DNA of 64,000 nucleotides from Onchocerca lupi (taxonomy: Eukaryota; Nematoda; Chromadorea; Rhabditida; Onchocercidae): the NCBI GenBank assembly GCA_028564675.1, contig JAOVVO010000327.1, forward strand, positions 1 through 64,000. Direction: 5' to 3'. Of the stretch, positions 26,301-40,000 are shown piece by piece. Positions within the stretch are counted from its first letter, which is position 1; every line of letters starts with the position of its first letter. The notes under the pieces are model-generated. The model had not been told where the DNA came from. It searched no databases and saw only the letters and a program-made list of their open reading frames with translations. The position numbers and the translations under genes were made by a program.

Positions 26301-29300
26301 GTATGTTAACTGTGAAATCATCTGCTAGAAAAATTCTAAAAACGGATAAAATAATGATTTGATGATAAATTTGAAGTTAAATTACTATTGTCACTCTAAT
26401 AGATTTTTTTTTAATACAGCAATGTCGAGAACAGTATGAAAAGATTCGTGTTATGGAAAGCGTTAAAAAAGAAGCAGAAAGCGAAGATGATGTTAGCGAA
26501 GATGACCGAGAGAATCCACTGTTACACGAAGCTACTACTAAGGTTAAGAATGATATTGCTGAAGTGGAACTGGATCCGAGGTTCGCTCTTTCCCTTCTGT
26601 AGGTTTTTCTTAAATTGTTTATGGAGATGATTATTGAGCGAGCTATTGAAATTTTGCTGAAAAGGGATATTTAGAAGCTAAAAACGACAAGATAGTTAAG
26701 AATTGGTTAAAATCATTTACTTTGATATTGATTTTTGTTCCTATTCTTTATTATTCTTCCTAATTTGTAATTCTTCAATAGATTTTAGCGGTGAAAGTAG
26801 TGCAACATTGAGCGCTGATGAAACAGCCAATCAGGACGATTGTGTTATTCTATTACCTTCAATTGCAAAATCACCGTCAACATATTTATATAAACCAAGA
26901 TTTCGTGGTACTTCCGGTTTGAATTCGGAGATTCCAATTTTATCTGCCAATAATTCCCATTTGGATTTGTCACAAGTCAAAAAGGAATCAGAAGTGATGT
27001 CATCTCCATTAACATGTCGTAAATCTGATGCAAGTGCTTCCTCATCATCGGATCTGTCGAACATGGAAGATGTCGCAAAATCGACTTCCCTACCATTACA
27101 GTCATCCTTTGTTGGAAGTGCACTTCTTGCAACACTTACTTCATCCACTCCAGATTCAATACCAGCACGACCTTCTACTCAAGTTTGTTAAATTTTCTAC
27201 TTTTTCGAAAAAAACTCAGTTCAAATATTTAATCTTGATATACCATGAATGAATATCTTTATATACTGCCTGAATTGCTGAGTATTAGGCAAAAGGGGTA
27301 TGCTTCATTGAAGTGAATGAATTGAATCATTAGTACTCCCATTTTCGTTAGGCTAGAAAAATTGTTTTTATAGATTGGTTTGACACTATTACCATCAGCT
27401 CTTTTCGCTTTGATGTAATATATAGGCCTATTTACTGTTGAAAATGCAGTTACTTACGACCAGTTATTGTATGTAACGAATCAGAATGATTCGAATTATT
27501 TTTGAATAGTAAAATTCAAGCAAATTATAGCTCTTAACAATGAAAGTAAGGACTTTATTCATTCTTTGTTCAATTTTTTTTTGTAAAGATTGAAATGCTA
27601 ATTTTTCTTCATTTAATATTAATCCAGTATTATTGGCACAATTAAGACTGTGTTATCTAAAACAATTGCAAAGGACTTTCTTACATTTTCTTTAATGATT
27701 TTTACGAATCTTTTACTTGCTGTACCATCAAATTCATCTATACAATATTCCTTTCACATGCAACAATTTCATTAGATATCGCTTTTATTTTCGCTTACGG
27801 TGTCTCTATTTATATATTCCAGAATTTTTTTTTTTTTTTTTATTTTACACAAACTAAAAATTTAAGGTGGAAATCGATAAATTACCTCAGTGTTCAGTTT
27901 CGATAACGAGATCGTCAACCTCAGCAGTCACCCAGTCAGTTTCATCTGTACTTGGAAATATAGTCAGAGGTTCGATCACTCAAGGTCCATTACTTTTTTC
28001 TCATCTTCATTAGAAAATGATCTATCATTTGCATAAAAATAGTTCATTTCAAAAGACTTAAAATACTATAGTTGTGACAAATTAACTTTGTTCAGCTTTT
28101 CTGTTGTCATTTAATTAATGAAAAAGTATTCGTAAAATTTAGAGAAGTCATTATTTGCGATAAAATTGGTACTTGCATGAGAAGATCGTTCACAACTAGG
28201 AAGTTCGAAATTTTATTGGTGAATTTTGCGTTTTTGCAGGAACACCTGTAATGAGATCGTCGTCATCACCTACCCCGAATAATGATTTGTTAGAAAAAGT
28301 GAAACAAATGCAAATGCTTACCGCTGGAACAGTCGCCACAGGAGCATCTTTAGCAGCAGCAGTAGCAGCAGCCAGTAATATTGTGACAAGTTCCACACCA
28401 CCACTCCTCACACCAACATTGCAATCTAATGCAAATGCAGCTGCTGCACTTCCCTTTTTACAGAATCCTTTAGCAGCAGCTGCTGCTGCGTTTCCTACTG
28501 CTGCTACCGATCCAAATATGTCATCGTTAGCTGCTTTCTATAATCAACTAGCTGCAATGGATCCTACAATGCAAGTGAGTATCTTTTTTTCTTCCTGAGA
28601 AAAATGCAAAAGTTTAGTGTCTTTTCTTGTCAAAAAAATTTGGAAATTTAAGGAAACTTGCAGTTTGCATCTTCATGGGCATAAGCTTTCAATAATAATT
28701 TTTTTTTGTAGTATGCTATGACAGTGAAAATAATGCAGCAGGCTGCACAACAACACGAATATGAACGTCGATTAGCTGCACTACGAGGTTAATATCTTCC
28801 AGTATTCTTTTTTCCATATTCTTAGTTATTTTATTCTGTTTCTTTTGAGCTGTTATTGAGAAGTAAATAAGTCCATTATATTTTAAAAAAAAGATACCTA
28901 AAGTACCACTGAATTTTTTTTAGCAAGCAGCATGGTTGACCAATATCGACAACAGGCTTTAGCTTTGGGTCTTTCTGAGCAACAACAGCAACAGCAGATG
29001 CAAAACAATCAGCAGCAGCAACAAATGAATGCATTAGCAAATGATCAAGCAAAACTTCTTGTAGTTTTCAATTTCTTATGAGAAAAAGAAATAAAGAATG
29101 TCTTGATTATGATTTCTGAAATCATTTCGATTAATCTTAAAATTCGTTTCTGAAAATTATATTTGAAATTTTTGCAGTTATGGCAACAACTGATACAGCA
29201 ATCGACTAATATGAAGCCGTTACAACAGCAGCAACAACTACCACAAACAATATCACAATCAGTTAACTTACAGCGTACTGCAGCGGCAAATACATTGTTA

Positions 29301-32300
29301 GCTGCAACTGCAGCGTCTACAAATGTACGTCCAGCGGTTGCAGATCATTTAAGCGGTCAATCAAATGCTGAACAGCAACAGCAACAAACGAAGCAGCTTA
29401 TTGCATCAGCAACAGTATCATCAACAATACCAACAAATATGTCAGGCAGAGTTGCAACAGGTAGCACGGAGGCAGAGCGTGCAAGCGTGCAACCACTTTC
29501 ATCAACAACTTCTCAACTCTACAATGATTTTCGTAATGCTGAACAAATGCGTAAGGAACTGGATGAAAGTGTGCGACAGTTGGAGGCACAACAAAAACTT
29601 GTAAAATATTTTTTTGCTTATTTATTGCTAGCTCAGTATTTAGGCAGTGATAATCCATTTATCGTGAAGATCGGAGAGACAAACATAAAGCAAAAATCTG
29701 CATGACGTTAGTTGCAAGGCGAAGATGCAATGAATATTACATCGATTTTAGGAAAGCATGAAACTTATTGTTTATATTAGTGACAGTTCTTTATGCAGTA
29801 TTTGCCAGAAAATTTTGCTCTTAACATTTCATCGCGATTGAGAAAGATAATAAATAAAATTGTCGAATTACGACAACAGAATAGATCTGAGACGTATCAG
29901 CTGGGCGGCAAAAGATACTGACCAACTTGGCGTGGAGATCCTGAAACAAATTTTTCTTACAAAGTCATGTACATTTATTGCTTCAAAACATCTACAACTT
30001 CTCTTTTGTTACGATAAAATTACGTTTGTTCTTGTAGTATTTTTGAAATAATCCAATAATTATTCAGATATATTATTTTGCTTCTTCGTTTTAGCAAGAT
30101 GAAATCCGATATATAGAGCAACAGCGAAGGCGTGTCGTAGAAGTAAGTTTTGTTTTGAATATTTATTTGTGTTATAAACTAGAAAAATGAATTTGATAGT
30201 TCCATGTCTTTTACATTCATTGATGTAAAAAATCACAAACAAAGAGAGATTATATTTGTGGAATTTGCTGCAAGTCCCTGAATCATTTACTTACCAATCT
30301 GCTTAAGTAGTGCGGAAGATTATTAGAAATTGGTGAATTCGAATTCCTTCGAAAACTGCTACATATATTTGGAACTGCTGCATATTTTTTTCATTGCAAA
30401 TATGGTTTAGAAATTGCTTGTTTCTGCGAATTTTCGAATTACTTCAGGAAGAAGCCCGTATCAGTGATGAATTGAGTAGAGTATCGGAAATTGAATATCC
30501 ACGTGCTGTGCGATCACAAGATGGTGAAGCTGCACGTGTTCATTTGCAAGCCATAGAACGTCTTAAGGAACGACGTACAGCAGTGCAGCATTATTTGCGA
30601 GCTTATGACGAAGGATTAAAGGCACTCAGTGGTTAATTTTACCATCCTTTAGTTTTTAACTTATTGAAGAGCATGTCTTATCTGCAGACTCATGATTTTT
30701 ACTACTGAGCATAATACATTATACGTTCCCACTGAGTTTTTATAAAGTAATTTTTTATTTTTCAGATTATGCTGATTTTATTAGAATTTTAATGCAAAAT
30801 TTTTTATTTCCAAATAATATTCGTTTTACTAGTTTTTTAGGAAGAAATGCATTAACTTCTGCTAGTCCTTCTGGAGTAATAGTGAGAGGTGTGGGTGATG
30901 AACGTACTATTACCAGTGGAGGTCCTGTTAGCAAAGGTGCCATGAAAGAGTTTCCTCCATCAGTGACCAGGATTGGAGCTACTTTATCTTCAACACAAGC
31001 TGTATCTGGTCAGAGTCTTATCGGCATAAAACGGACTTTGAATGACTCTGCACTTGCAACAGCGGTTGAAGGACGAGTAATTATTGATTTATTCAAAACA
31101 TTGCATTTCTAATTTAAGTATATGTTTAGGCTTATTTCAAAAAATGATTGCTCTAATGAATTGTTTGTTCTCTGTAAATGTTGATCATTTGAGATATATT
31201 TAGGGAGATGTGAAAATAATTGTAACTATGAAAGTGATTCAAATTCAAATAAATGTGCTTTTCATGTTTTTTAGAATTTTTTTTTCCAGAATTTTGCTTC
31301 CCATAATCCGCATTTACCATTTTCTCGTATTATAGATAAAGCATGAATCAGATATTGTGAGATGTTTGAAAAAAATCTGTCTAAATTTTGATAATAATAT
31401 TTTGCAGCTTGCTGGGCAGAGCGCGTCAAACGACTCAGTGACATCTGAAGGAAGCACAACAAATCGTCGTTCACGTGTTGATCCTGTCGTATGTCGGAAA
31501 GGTTAGTATTTCGTAACCGTAAGTCTTAGTTCATATAGAATATAATTCTTTTTTTTTTCACGATCTTCGAAAATCTAATACAATCAACTCCTGATAAAGG
31601 TGAGTGTACCGATAATTAAAACAATATTCGAATGCAGTGATATTTATCAATGATTCAAAATAATACTCTGTCTTTATAGGATTGGACAGTACAATGTTTG
31701 ATTCAGGACAGACATCACATCTCCGTGCACACTGCCATAATATATTGGTTGACGAAGAATTTAATCGCACTGAACATCGAAATATGCAAAGCAGTTGTGA
31801 AATTAAGCGGAAATCAGGTAATTTTGAATTCAAGTTATTTTTTCAATTTTATAGTGGAAAGGCATTATGTGGATTTGTCTCAAGTACTTCAGGCTAATTT
31901 TCGGGGAAATTATTTGAGCTTAGTTGTGGATTGAAAATTTTATAAAGAAAAAAAAATTTCAAGGGAACGACAACGCAAAATAATCCATTACTTTCACTAT
32001 TTCGATTCATTTCAGTAATTTTCTCTATTAAATGGTCTTCAGGTATCCATACCGTCTATCTTCCATCTTTATCAGATGTCCATCATGCGCCGAGTGTAAA
32101 AATATCTACAACAAATCAAAAGCGTATTGCTTCACCAACGCTCACTGCAGCTGCGAATTTCAGTTGTACTACGCCTAATAACTCCGCACCTACATCTCCA
32201 CATCAGCAACCACCTGCAGTTTCAGCAGCAGCCATATCTCGAACATCTCCAACTCAGCAACAACAGCTACATTTTCCCCATTTCATGCCTACGTTGTCGC

Positions 32301-34445
32301 AGCATCAAACTAAATTTTCGTCATCACAAACCACCTCTGCTCCAAGTACTGCAGCCGCTTCTCCACATACACTTTCAGCAGCTGCCATCCTTGGTCGCCC
32401 ATCCGTAAGCCCTGTAAACAGTTATTCTTCTGGAATACGTACTCCAGTTTCCACACTCGTTTCACCGCGAACACCTCTTTCCATCAATCCAAATCTGTCC
32501 AGTTCACATTCTACACATGTTTCACCACGTAATTCGTCAAGTTTACGCGTGCCAACACCTACCGCTTCGTCTCCTTTCCAGGTCAATAATATTTTGCTAA
32601 ATAAAAATGGTTAATAATATCTAAATAAATTGATAACAATTTGCACAAAATTTTTTTTTATTTTTAAAGTTTCTGAAATTTCTCAGTAATAAGGAGAAAT
32701 GAAGTTGGATGTATGAAAGAAGAGCTATCAATTAAAATTTTAGATGAAATATTTAAGCCAAGTGCATGTGACTGGACAAACAAGGAGAGGGCTTATAATA
32801 TTCTGAAGTCACTGTCTTGAGCAATTGATGAGACTTTTCCTTTTAATTTTTTGATTGGAATTCGATCGTGTATTTAAAAAGTTATTAATAGGACTTGGAA
32901 AAATTGTTTGAACATATTATGCGGCTGTATTGAAATCTTTTTTTTTTTTCGTTCTCAGAAATTTGAAGAAAGAGTGACCATTGAACTGGAATAACTGCTA
33001 CTAGATAACCAGTTTTTTTTTATATGCATTATTATATATTTGGGTAGTACGGTTGGGAATTGTATCATATTAATTTTTCAAAATTTTGAAGTATTTTCCT
33101 TGTTTTTTTCGTGAAGTCTATTTAGAGTCAGTTTTGATTCTACAGAATTTACTTTTTCTTTTATTTAGTCTTCTGTGTTCTGATATCATTATAAAGCAAT
33201 AAATTTCATTGTTTTAAAGGACATTTTAAAAAATAATATACACTGTTACAGATGTCTATATTGGGAACCTTATCACCCAACGTATCATCTCAAAATATCT
33301 CCAGTTCGCCGACGTTCCAAACACCGGCAGCTGTTCCTGGAAATATGTTGAACGCTTCGGTTGCTTCGCTGCTTGTAACAACCGCTGTAGATATTAATGA
33401 TAATGATGCGAAAACAACACCTACAGCTGAGGTGCAATATATTTTCCTTACTAAAAGTAACTGTAGTTATTTTGTGAATATGAAATTAAGTAAATATGTT
33501 GCTATTTTAGCAAATTATGATAAGTAATTTCAAATATGTCTGAAAATGCGGTAAATCTAAGTTTTATGTTAAAGTGGATTACAAACTGTACGGGTAGTTA
33601 TTATAGAACGAAGAAAAACCAACCCTCGTAGAAAATCAACAACGTTCGGAATCTGTTGCAGTTGTCAATTATGAACCGCTATCACCTGATACCTCCGATT
33701 CTGCACCTACATGCCAGACAGGTAAGACTGAAGTAATCACTTTAGAAGAGATTTTGGATAGAATAATCCAATTTTTCTGTATGAATTGAAATCATTTGAC
33801 TCGATCCATTTCTGATTTATAAATTGAGTTCTCTTAAATTTGAAGTCAGATTCTCAGGTTGAAGTTCCAATTAACTGTTTTTGGGCGATTACAAAATGAA
33901 GATTTTGAGGCTCCGCTATATTGCAGATTGATTTTGGAGTAGAAGATTCCAAGAATTCTTCAAGTTAACATATCTTTTTAAGAATGACATGAATTCAAAA
34001 ATATTTTTAATATAAGAGAAGTTAGGTTTTTGTATAATATATGATGGATAAAGTGATAGTATAATATTAGTTTTTTATGATTTAAAAAACTAGCTGAAAT
34101 TTTCATTAAACCTAAGTTTAAGTCAAAATCTATTAAATTTTTATATATTTCGTAATTTTTTTCGAATGGATTTCAGACAGTACCTCCGATCAGGCCACAA
34201 ATTTGCCTCTTTTTTCATTTCTGAATTTGCCGGATAATGGAAATGTTACACTGAGTGCTTCAACAATTCGACCAGTTACTTCTTCGCCAGAAGATTCCTC
34301 GCCAAATACGCGCAACATATCAACAGCAAATATTATTCCAGCTCAGTTAATAACAACGACAATTACGACAAGTGGAAGCATAGTGTTGCCCATTAAGCCA
34401 CCACCGCAACCGACCTATGAACCACTTTCTGATGATGATGATTGA
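20373..34445 (+). CDS. gei-8: NCoR/SMRT-type nuclear receptor co-repressor (GEI-8-like)
   Basis: A nuclear scaffold that recruits class I histone deacetylase (HDAC3 type) to repress transcription. Twenty-nine in-frame exons (total 1,889 aa): 20373-20513, 20954-21076, 21233-21451, 21778-21862, 22059-22258, 22428-22616, 23235-23440, 23567-23687, 24222-24398, 24526-24763, 25336-25522, 25642-25828, 26136-26300, 26420-26580, 26789-27182, 27867-27969, 28240-28574, 28712-28787, 28924-29060, 29178-29600, 30095-30142, 30448-30631, 30841-31076, 31408-31501, 31680-31817, 32043-32581, 33252-33431, 33607-33721, 34177-34445. Order: Gln-rich N-terminus (48-130); GPS2-binding-like helix (320-428); deacetylase-activating region with SANT1 (428-545, motif DCVLYYYLTKK, whose Tyr/Lys residues bind inositol phosphate in vertebrate NCoR); Cys-rich region (570-690); SANT2 (709-756); Ala- and Gln-rich segments; charged coiled coil (1265-1330); Ser/Thr/Pro-rich tail ending YEPLSDDDD, like vertebrate C-termini. 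Exon 11-13 boundaries allow alternatives. Confidence 0.9.
24031..24051. repeat. Poly(T) tract in gei-8 intron 8
   Basis: Twenty-one consecutive T residues lie between exons 8 and 9 of the co-repressor gene, about 170 nt before the exon 9 acceptor. Confidence 0.85.
24842..24866 (+). CDS. gei-8: Possible 25-nt alternative micro-exon of gei-8
   Basis: Between exons 10 and 11, an ACATAG acceptor and a GTCTTC donor bracket 25 nt that would encode AESDGNES. It fits the phase of the next exon (25336) only if the preceding exon uses a weak GTCACC donor at 24755 instead of the strong A|GTAAGT at 24764. Direct joining of 24763 to 25336 is also in frame and is my main model. It may be a rare isoform or chance. 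Confidence 0.2.
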
Positions 34446-35496
34446 TATTAATCAATTTCCTCATTTAATCGAAATACTTATCTGTCTGTTCATTTAATTC
34501 ATTTTATCATTTTTTGTCATAATGTTTTGGTGTAATAGTTGAGCGAGATATAATTCAATCTTCCTGCTGCAGCTGTTACCATTTTTATGTTAATGATGAA
34601 TTTGCAGTAAAAGAAGTTCTGCATATGAGTGAAGTATGAATTAAATGCAGTTTTATGGATTGCGTTGCAGAGCATTTCTACATCTTAATTATCTACTGTA
34701 GGTCAACGAAGCATTGGTTTTTTTTATAATTTGTTTTTTAGTTATATGTTCGTTCGTTTGTTTTTGAAATTGAGAGCTTTCGTGCTTCATATTTTGTTTC
34801 TAAAATTTAGTTTAATTTTTCCTGCTAGTAATGATTGGAATTTTGGTGTATTTCGATGTCTTTCTCCATGTTTGTCCAGTTTTATAATCTCCATTGTTTC
34901 CAATCCTATTTGCTTATTTTGTTTATTTTCTTTCGTTTTATTTACTGTTCATAATAACCTTTTTCATACTTGCATGCTTTTGTACATTTGCTCTTAGAAA
35001 TCATTCATTTATTTATAACAACGCCCTATATACGGGCGTTGTTATAAAAAAAATTCAGTAAAAAAGCAAATTCACTAAAAAAGCAAATTCATGAAATAAC
35101 TTAATGCTAAGAAAGATAAACCTGGAAACCTTCTCTTTTATAGTTTGAAATTGATGCAATAAGTAATAAAGAACATCTTCGACTAAACCGGCTTTGTTTT
35201 GCTGAGTTTCTGCAAAATCTTTTGATAAAATCCTCCAAAGTTGTTTTGTTTTGTTTTTGCAAAATCATTGTGAAAAAAAAAAGCTCATAAAGCATGCTTC
35301 TCTTTTTATTCTCGATTAAATTACATTGATAATGATATTTTCCCTGTGAGAATTCTGTGACGAAATGCTTGCTTCATTTTTGCAATCATTAAGTTGTATT
35401 AATTATGATTTCTCAAACAGTGTTTTTGTAGCTTTTTAAAAGCTATTGTGATTTTGCATAAAAAGTCTTCGAGAAATTTGATCGTAATTACCTAAG
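34446..35496. other. 3' flank of gei-8
   Basis: T-rich sequence after the stop codon, probably including the 3' UTR. I see no clear AATAAA close to the stop. An ORF at 34731-34997 is Phe/Leu-rich low complexity and is not convincing. A perfect 15-bp hairpin lies at 35012-35048. Confidence 0.5.
35012..35048. repeat. Perfect 15-bp hairpin, GC-rich core
   Basis: TTTATAACAACGCCC at 35012-35026 and GGGCGTTGTTATAAA at 35034-35048 are exact reverse complements separated by TATATAC. The second arm runs into an A tract. The GC core in AT-rich DNA, followed by A residues, could form a stable stem-loop in RNA. Fourteen bases of the right arm recur at 49062-49075, so it may instead be a remnant of a terminal inverted repeat. 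Confidence 0.85.
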
Positions 35497-36339
35497 GTCA
35501 GAGAGAACTACCAATCTTAACTGCTCTCTTCAACCTCTTGGAAAAGATCCGCCACACATATTGCAAGCTTTCCTCGTCGATGCTTCTAGTTCGAAACAGG
35601 TATAATTTTTTTTTTTTATTGCTAAAATTCAAGCAAACTAAAACGGTCCAGAAAATCTAACAACTGGACAAACACTCCAGGTAAATCGTGATAAATTCAG
35701 ATTTATGAGTGATTTTGAAACATTAAAACATTACTGGTAATTATCAGTGAAATATTAAAGACTCAAATTACCATCCAAGTTTCCGGAAGGCCATCCTAAA
35801 AGTGAGGTCTTGGAAGCTTGCAAACAATAATTTACAATAAGTCAACTGAAAAATATTTCGCCAAAGAGTGAATGACATGATAGTTACATCCCATCAATAC
35901 GCAGTCTTATCTTTTTATGTTTAGGCTTTCTTCCAATTAACTTTTAGATATGCTTCAATGGATTTAGTGCATTGCATCATTTCATTCGATCAGATAATAG
36001 TGTTATGCAATTTAAGAGACAAAAAGTCATATTCCTGAAATTTCGATTTAATATCATTTCAAGTCAATCTATGATGCAATTCCTAGATATTGAGTAATAT
36101 TTTGTGATCTAACAATGTTTAATATAGTCGAAAATGACAAAATGATTTCATCCAAAATTATGCATTATTATTGTCACATCAGATTGACGTTAGAATTTCA
36201 AATACTAAGTCTTTCATTGATAGAATTAAAGTGATTTTGCCTCGAATCTGATTGCATTCATTGCATGCATATCTAAATAAATTTGCAAGTTAAATATCAG
36301 GTCGAGAAATGCGAACAATTAGCGGGAAATTCATTCTAG
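35497..36339 (+). CDS. Candidate terminal exons of an unidentified gene
   Basis: Two plus-strand pieces join in frame. 35497-35599 follows a CCTAAG acceptor and ends at a GTATAA donor; it reads SERTTNLNCSLQPLGKDPPH and then ILQAFLVDASSSKQ. 36301-36339 follows a TATCAG acceptor and reads VEKCEQLAGNSF before TAG. Codon use and composition of the first piece look coding and are clearly less AT-rich than their surroundings. No upstream exon was identified, the gei-8 frame is already closed at 34445, and I recognise no family. It could be a pseudogene fragment. Confidence 0.3.
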
Positions 36340-37083
36340 CAATAAAGATAAAAAAGAAGAAATTAGACATTGCAAGAAGGGAGGAGTACGTTGCACCAAA
36401 ACTGACACCAAATTACAATATACCAAGAAAAACTTGTGGCTGGTTAGAATGTACACATGTGTGAAGAAGATAGATTGGACAAAAGAAACGGTCTGGTAGT
36501 TGAGAATGAGATTTTCTTTCGAAATACCGATTCACGGGCTTTTGAACTACCGAATGATGAGTAACACTGAATGACGGTTGATCTGAACGATTAAATTAAT
36601 TTTAATGAAATTAACGATCTGAAATTATCTGATTCTTTCTCCACCGAACGTTATTAAAATTGCTGTTTGGCCAAAATGAGATCAATTTTTCATTTAAATT
36701 GTGAGATCTAAATGCTTGTAAATAAAAAGCAAAGATTTATTATTTCGTTCTATTTTACCACAAGAAGTTTTAATAACACTTTCAGTAAATAAAAAATGTG
36801 ACATTGCAAGTATCGTACTCTGGTTTTCAAATGCTTGCTTATCTGATTGGTATAGAATATTGTAGAGGAAATATGTGATAAATTTCCTTCAGACTTGAAA
36901 AATTTTATTTAAATTTAACATAACTAAAGATGGGAGTTATTGAGAACTAATTTTATGGCTTATAAATTGTACGCAGATTCACCATACTGACTAGCACAAG
37001 AAAATGCAGCTGCACGATTAGTGTTGCCTAAAACTTTTGCGACAAAGAAAAGAAAAACGATAAACGAACCGAATATTAATTAA

Positions 37084-40000
37084 TCAGTTAATCAGCACAA
37101 TGAATGTAATAATATGAAGTGGTTGAATGAAATACGATGGAATCAATTCAACTTTGATTTGGTTACCTCTTTCGGTACCACTTAAATTCGATAAATAAAC
37201 TGATCCGTTGAATGATGAGAAGAACTGACGAATCAAATCCTGAAATTGAGTTCTAAGATTTTCGATTAATTTTAATTATTTGAATAAAACATAATGAATC
37301 ATTGCATCACTGAGGAATGGCTAAACTAAAGAATAAGAGATTTGGGAAGTTTGATACAAAGTTAAGATCAGATGACCAGATGACATCTTTAGGATTACCA
37401 CATTTGCTGAATAATAATTTATCAAACATTAAATATTTGAGGAAATCGAAGATTCCAGTAAATCAATAGATTCCAATAAATTTCAATAATACAAACTACA
37501 GCAAATTAATTCTTGACCGAAACACATTCTCAGCAGCGTTTTAAGGCTATTATCACTCAATTGGTACTGTATTTTATTCCAAATGCTTGAATTTTCTTTC
37601 TCTTTTATCGCTTAAACTTTATATTAAATTTTCAGATCCAATTGTACCAGATCATTGTTGCCCTTGCAATAAGCCTTCACCGAACAGTCAAATGGTAATT
37701 GACGCATTGATATTAACACTGTCTTTCGTGCTATATATCGAGCAGTGATAAGCTGAATGTTATCAGGAAGGCATGGCAAACCAACCAATAATGACATTAT
37801 ATCTGAAACAGCATAAAAATGGAGTCTTTGCGCATTGCTAAGAGTGCGTGGAAAATTCTCATTATAAATTGGTATTTGAACATTTATTATTAAATTTCTA
37901 TTTCAAAATCTATTTTTTAATTCATGTTTTTTTTCAAATTAAAACTGATCACTAAACTTTACTAAAATTTTGTATGTTATGTCAATTTTTATATCTGTCT
38001 TAAGAGTTCAACTAACGAAATTCGTTGATTTGTCGAACCAGATAATGTTTGATTAAGGTTGGCTTTGTTTGGCAATTATTTAGTCTCACTTTGACTAAAT
38101 TTTACACCACGAAATGAAGGAATGTACAATGGCGTTTATGATAATAATGATAATGAAGGGATTATTAAGTGATAGAAAATAGGTCAATGGAAATAGCAAT
38201 TGGCGAAAAAAACTAAAGTTGCAAAATGATAGGAGTTGGATTGAGATTAAAGTATTACTTAAGTATTCGAGAAAAGTTTGATTGGTTATTAGATATAACT
38301 ATGGTATTATGTGCTGATAGTTCTCTGGTAATCATTGACAACAACAGTCACTTTAGCGTAATGATAAATAAAATGATAAATTCATAAAACAAAAAGTGTT
38401 ATCACCGGTTGAATTGGTATTTGATGATGAGAAAAGAGCAGCTGGATAAAGCAATTCCTCAAGGTTTTGTTGCACAAGCTGTGAATGATATAAAGTGCTC
38501 GTTTTTATTGGCAAACTGTCATTTCCTGATTCTTTTTCGTAAACCATTTTCTCACCGCCATCAAAATTATCCCTTTGTGATACTCTTGCTTCGAAAATAA
38601 TCCGATATTTGAGATGTGATGGATGGCTCTGAAAGTTAGAAAATCATCGGTTAATTATGATTCGGGAAATAATAAATGGCACTGTTGATTAGTAGAACAA
38701 ATTCTGGACCTCACTAGCATCGTAATATCCTAAACCTTTCCCATCATCATTATGCATTTCTCGGTCGATCATCAGGGTAAGCACACCCTGTTTGGAAGTA
38801 ACACCGGTCGACTGAGCTCCAAGAATGGTACAGCGAAGTTTATCATCTTCTATCATTGTTTCAGTGATCATCGGATAAATGTTTGCTTCGAATTTCATCC
38901 TTTTATCATATCTGCGAAACAGAAAATCCTCATTATTTGGCATTGATTAGCAAAATTATTAGAAGGTAATAATATCGGTCAAAAGGTAGAAATTATTGTG
39001 GGAAATTAGCAGTGTCAAGTGCAACATACATGCTTTTTGAATTTATGCCTTTCTTTAGCAAGGTATTTACTAACTTCCGATCTATTAAGTGCAGTCCGTT
39101 TACATCAGTATAGAAATAGGCGCCATTTCGGATACTGGTGTTCAGATTCATAAAGAACGTGTGGCCAGGCATTGAACTGACATCCGTGAAGACATCAATT
39201 TGAAAAGATCGAGCTGAATCATCCGTCGAATTGATAACCGTGATACGGTAAGCTAACTGAGGAGATAATTGCTGCCAAATGCTTGAATAAATCGGGCCTT
39301 GGACAACAACCGCTGGTGAGTGATTTTCATTTCTGATATTCTGCAGTATTACAGAAAAATTACTAGCTTTAACAAAACAAATAAACAAATAACATTAACA
39401 AAATTATTGCTGAATAAATTTACGAAATAATAAATATAGGATGCACATTATGGACGAATGAATTCCTGAATAATTTAAATAAGAAAATAATAAATAAATA
39501 AATAAGCATATTTTGTATATATAATTTTGATCTGGAAAGAGTAAAATGACCTGAAATGGTAACTCTGACACCATAGTATATGCACCACCGGAGTCGGCGA
39601 CCTGATTAAAAAAAAAACCAAAGTTTGTGTCCATGCTTCCATCATTGTAAAGGAACTGAAAAGAAGGAACTTGTTCAGTGCTACTGTAATAAATTATGCT
39701 TTCAGATCTCTTACTTCCTGATTCTATCAGACTTTCATGTCAGTTTAATTTAAGTCCTTGTGATATTCGATTCAGATCGATAAAGAAATAAGAGAATGAA
39801 TGGAAGCTGACAATAATTTCATTTTCGTTCCATGAAGAGATGCAGAATCGCTTCCTTCTAACATATTTCATATTTCAAAATGAATTTTTACGAATTTGAA
39901 ATAGCTGACCCGATGACTTCCATTACTGTTCATATTCCAATGAATGGTGAAAAATCGATTCTTTAATATAACAGTGTCATTTGAATGCGCCATTTTTGGG

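Noticed and set aside
26831..27148. Minus-strand 105-codon ORF
   Set aside because: Antisense of gei-8 exon 26789-27182, whose frame is supported by both splice junctions.
34731..34997. Phe/Leu-rich 88-codon ORF after gei-8
   Set aside because: T-rich 3' flank sequence; the apparent membrane protein is an effect of TTT/TTA codons.
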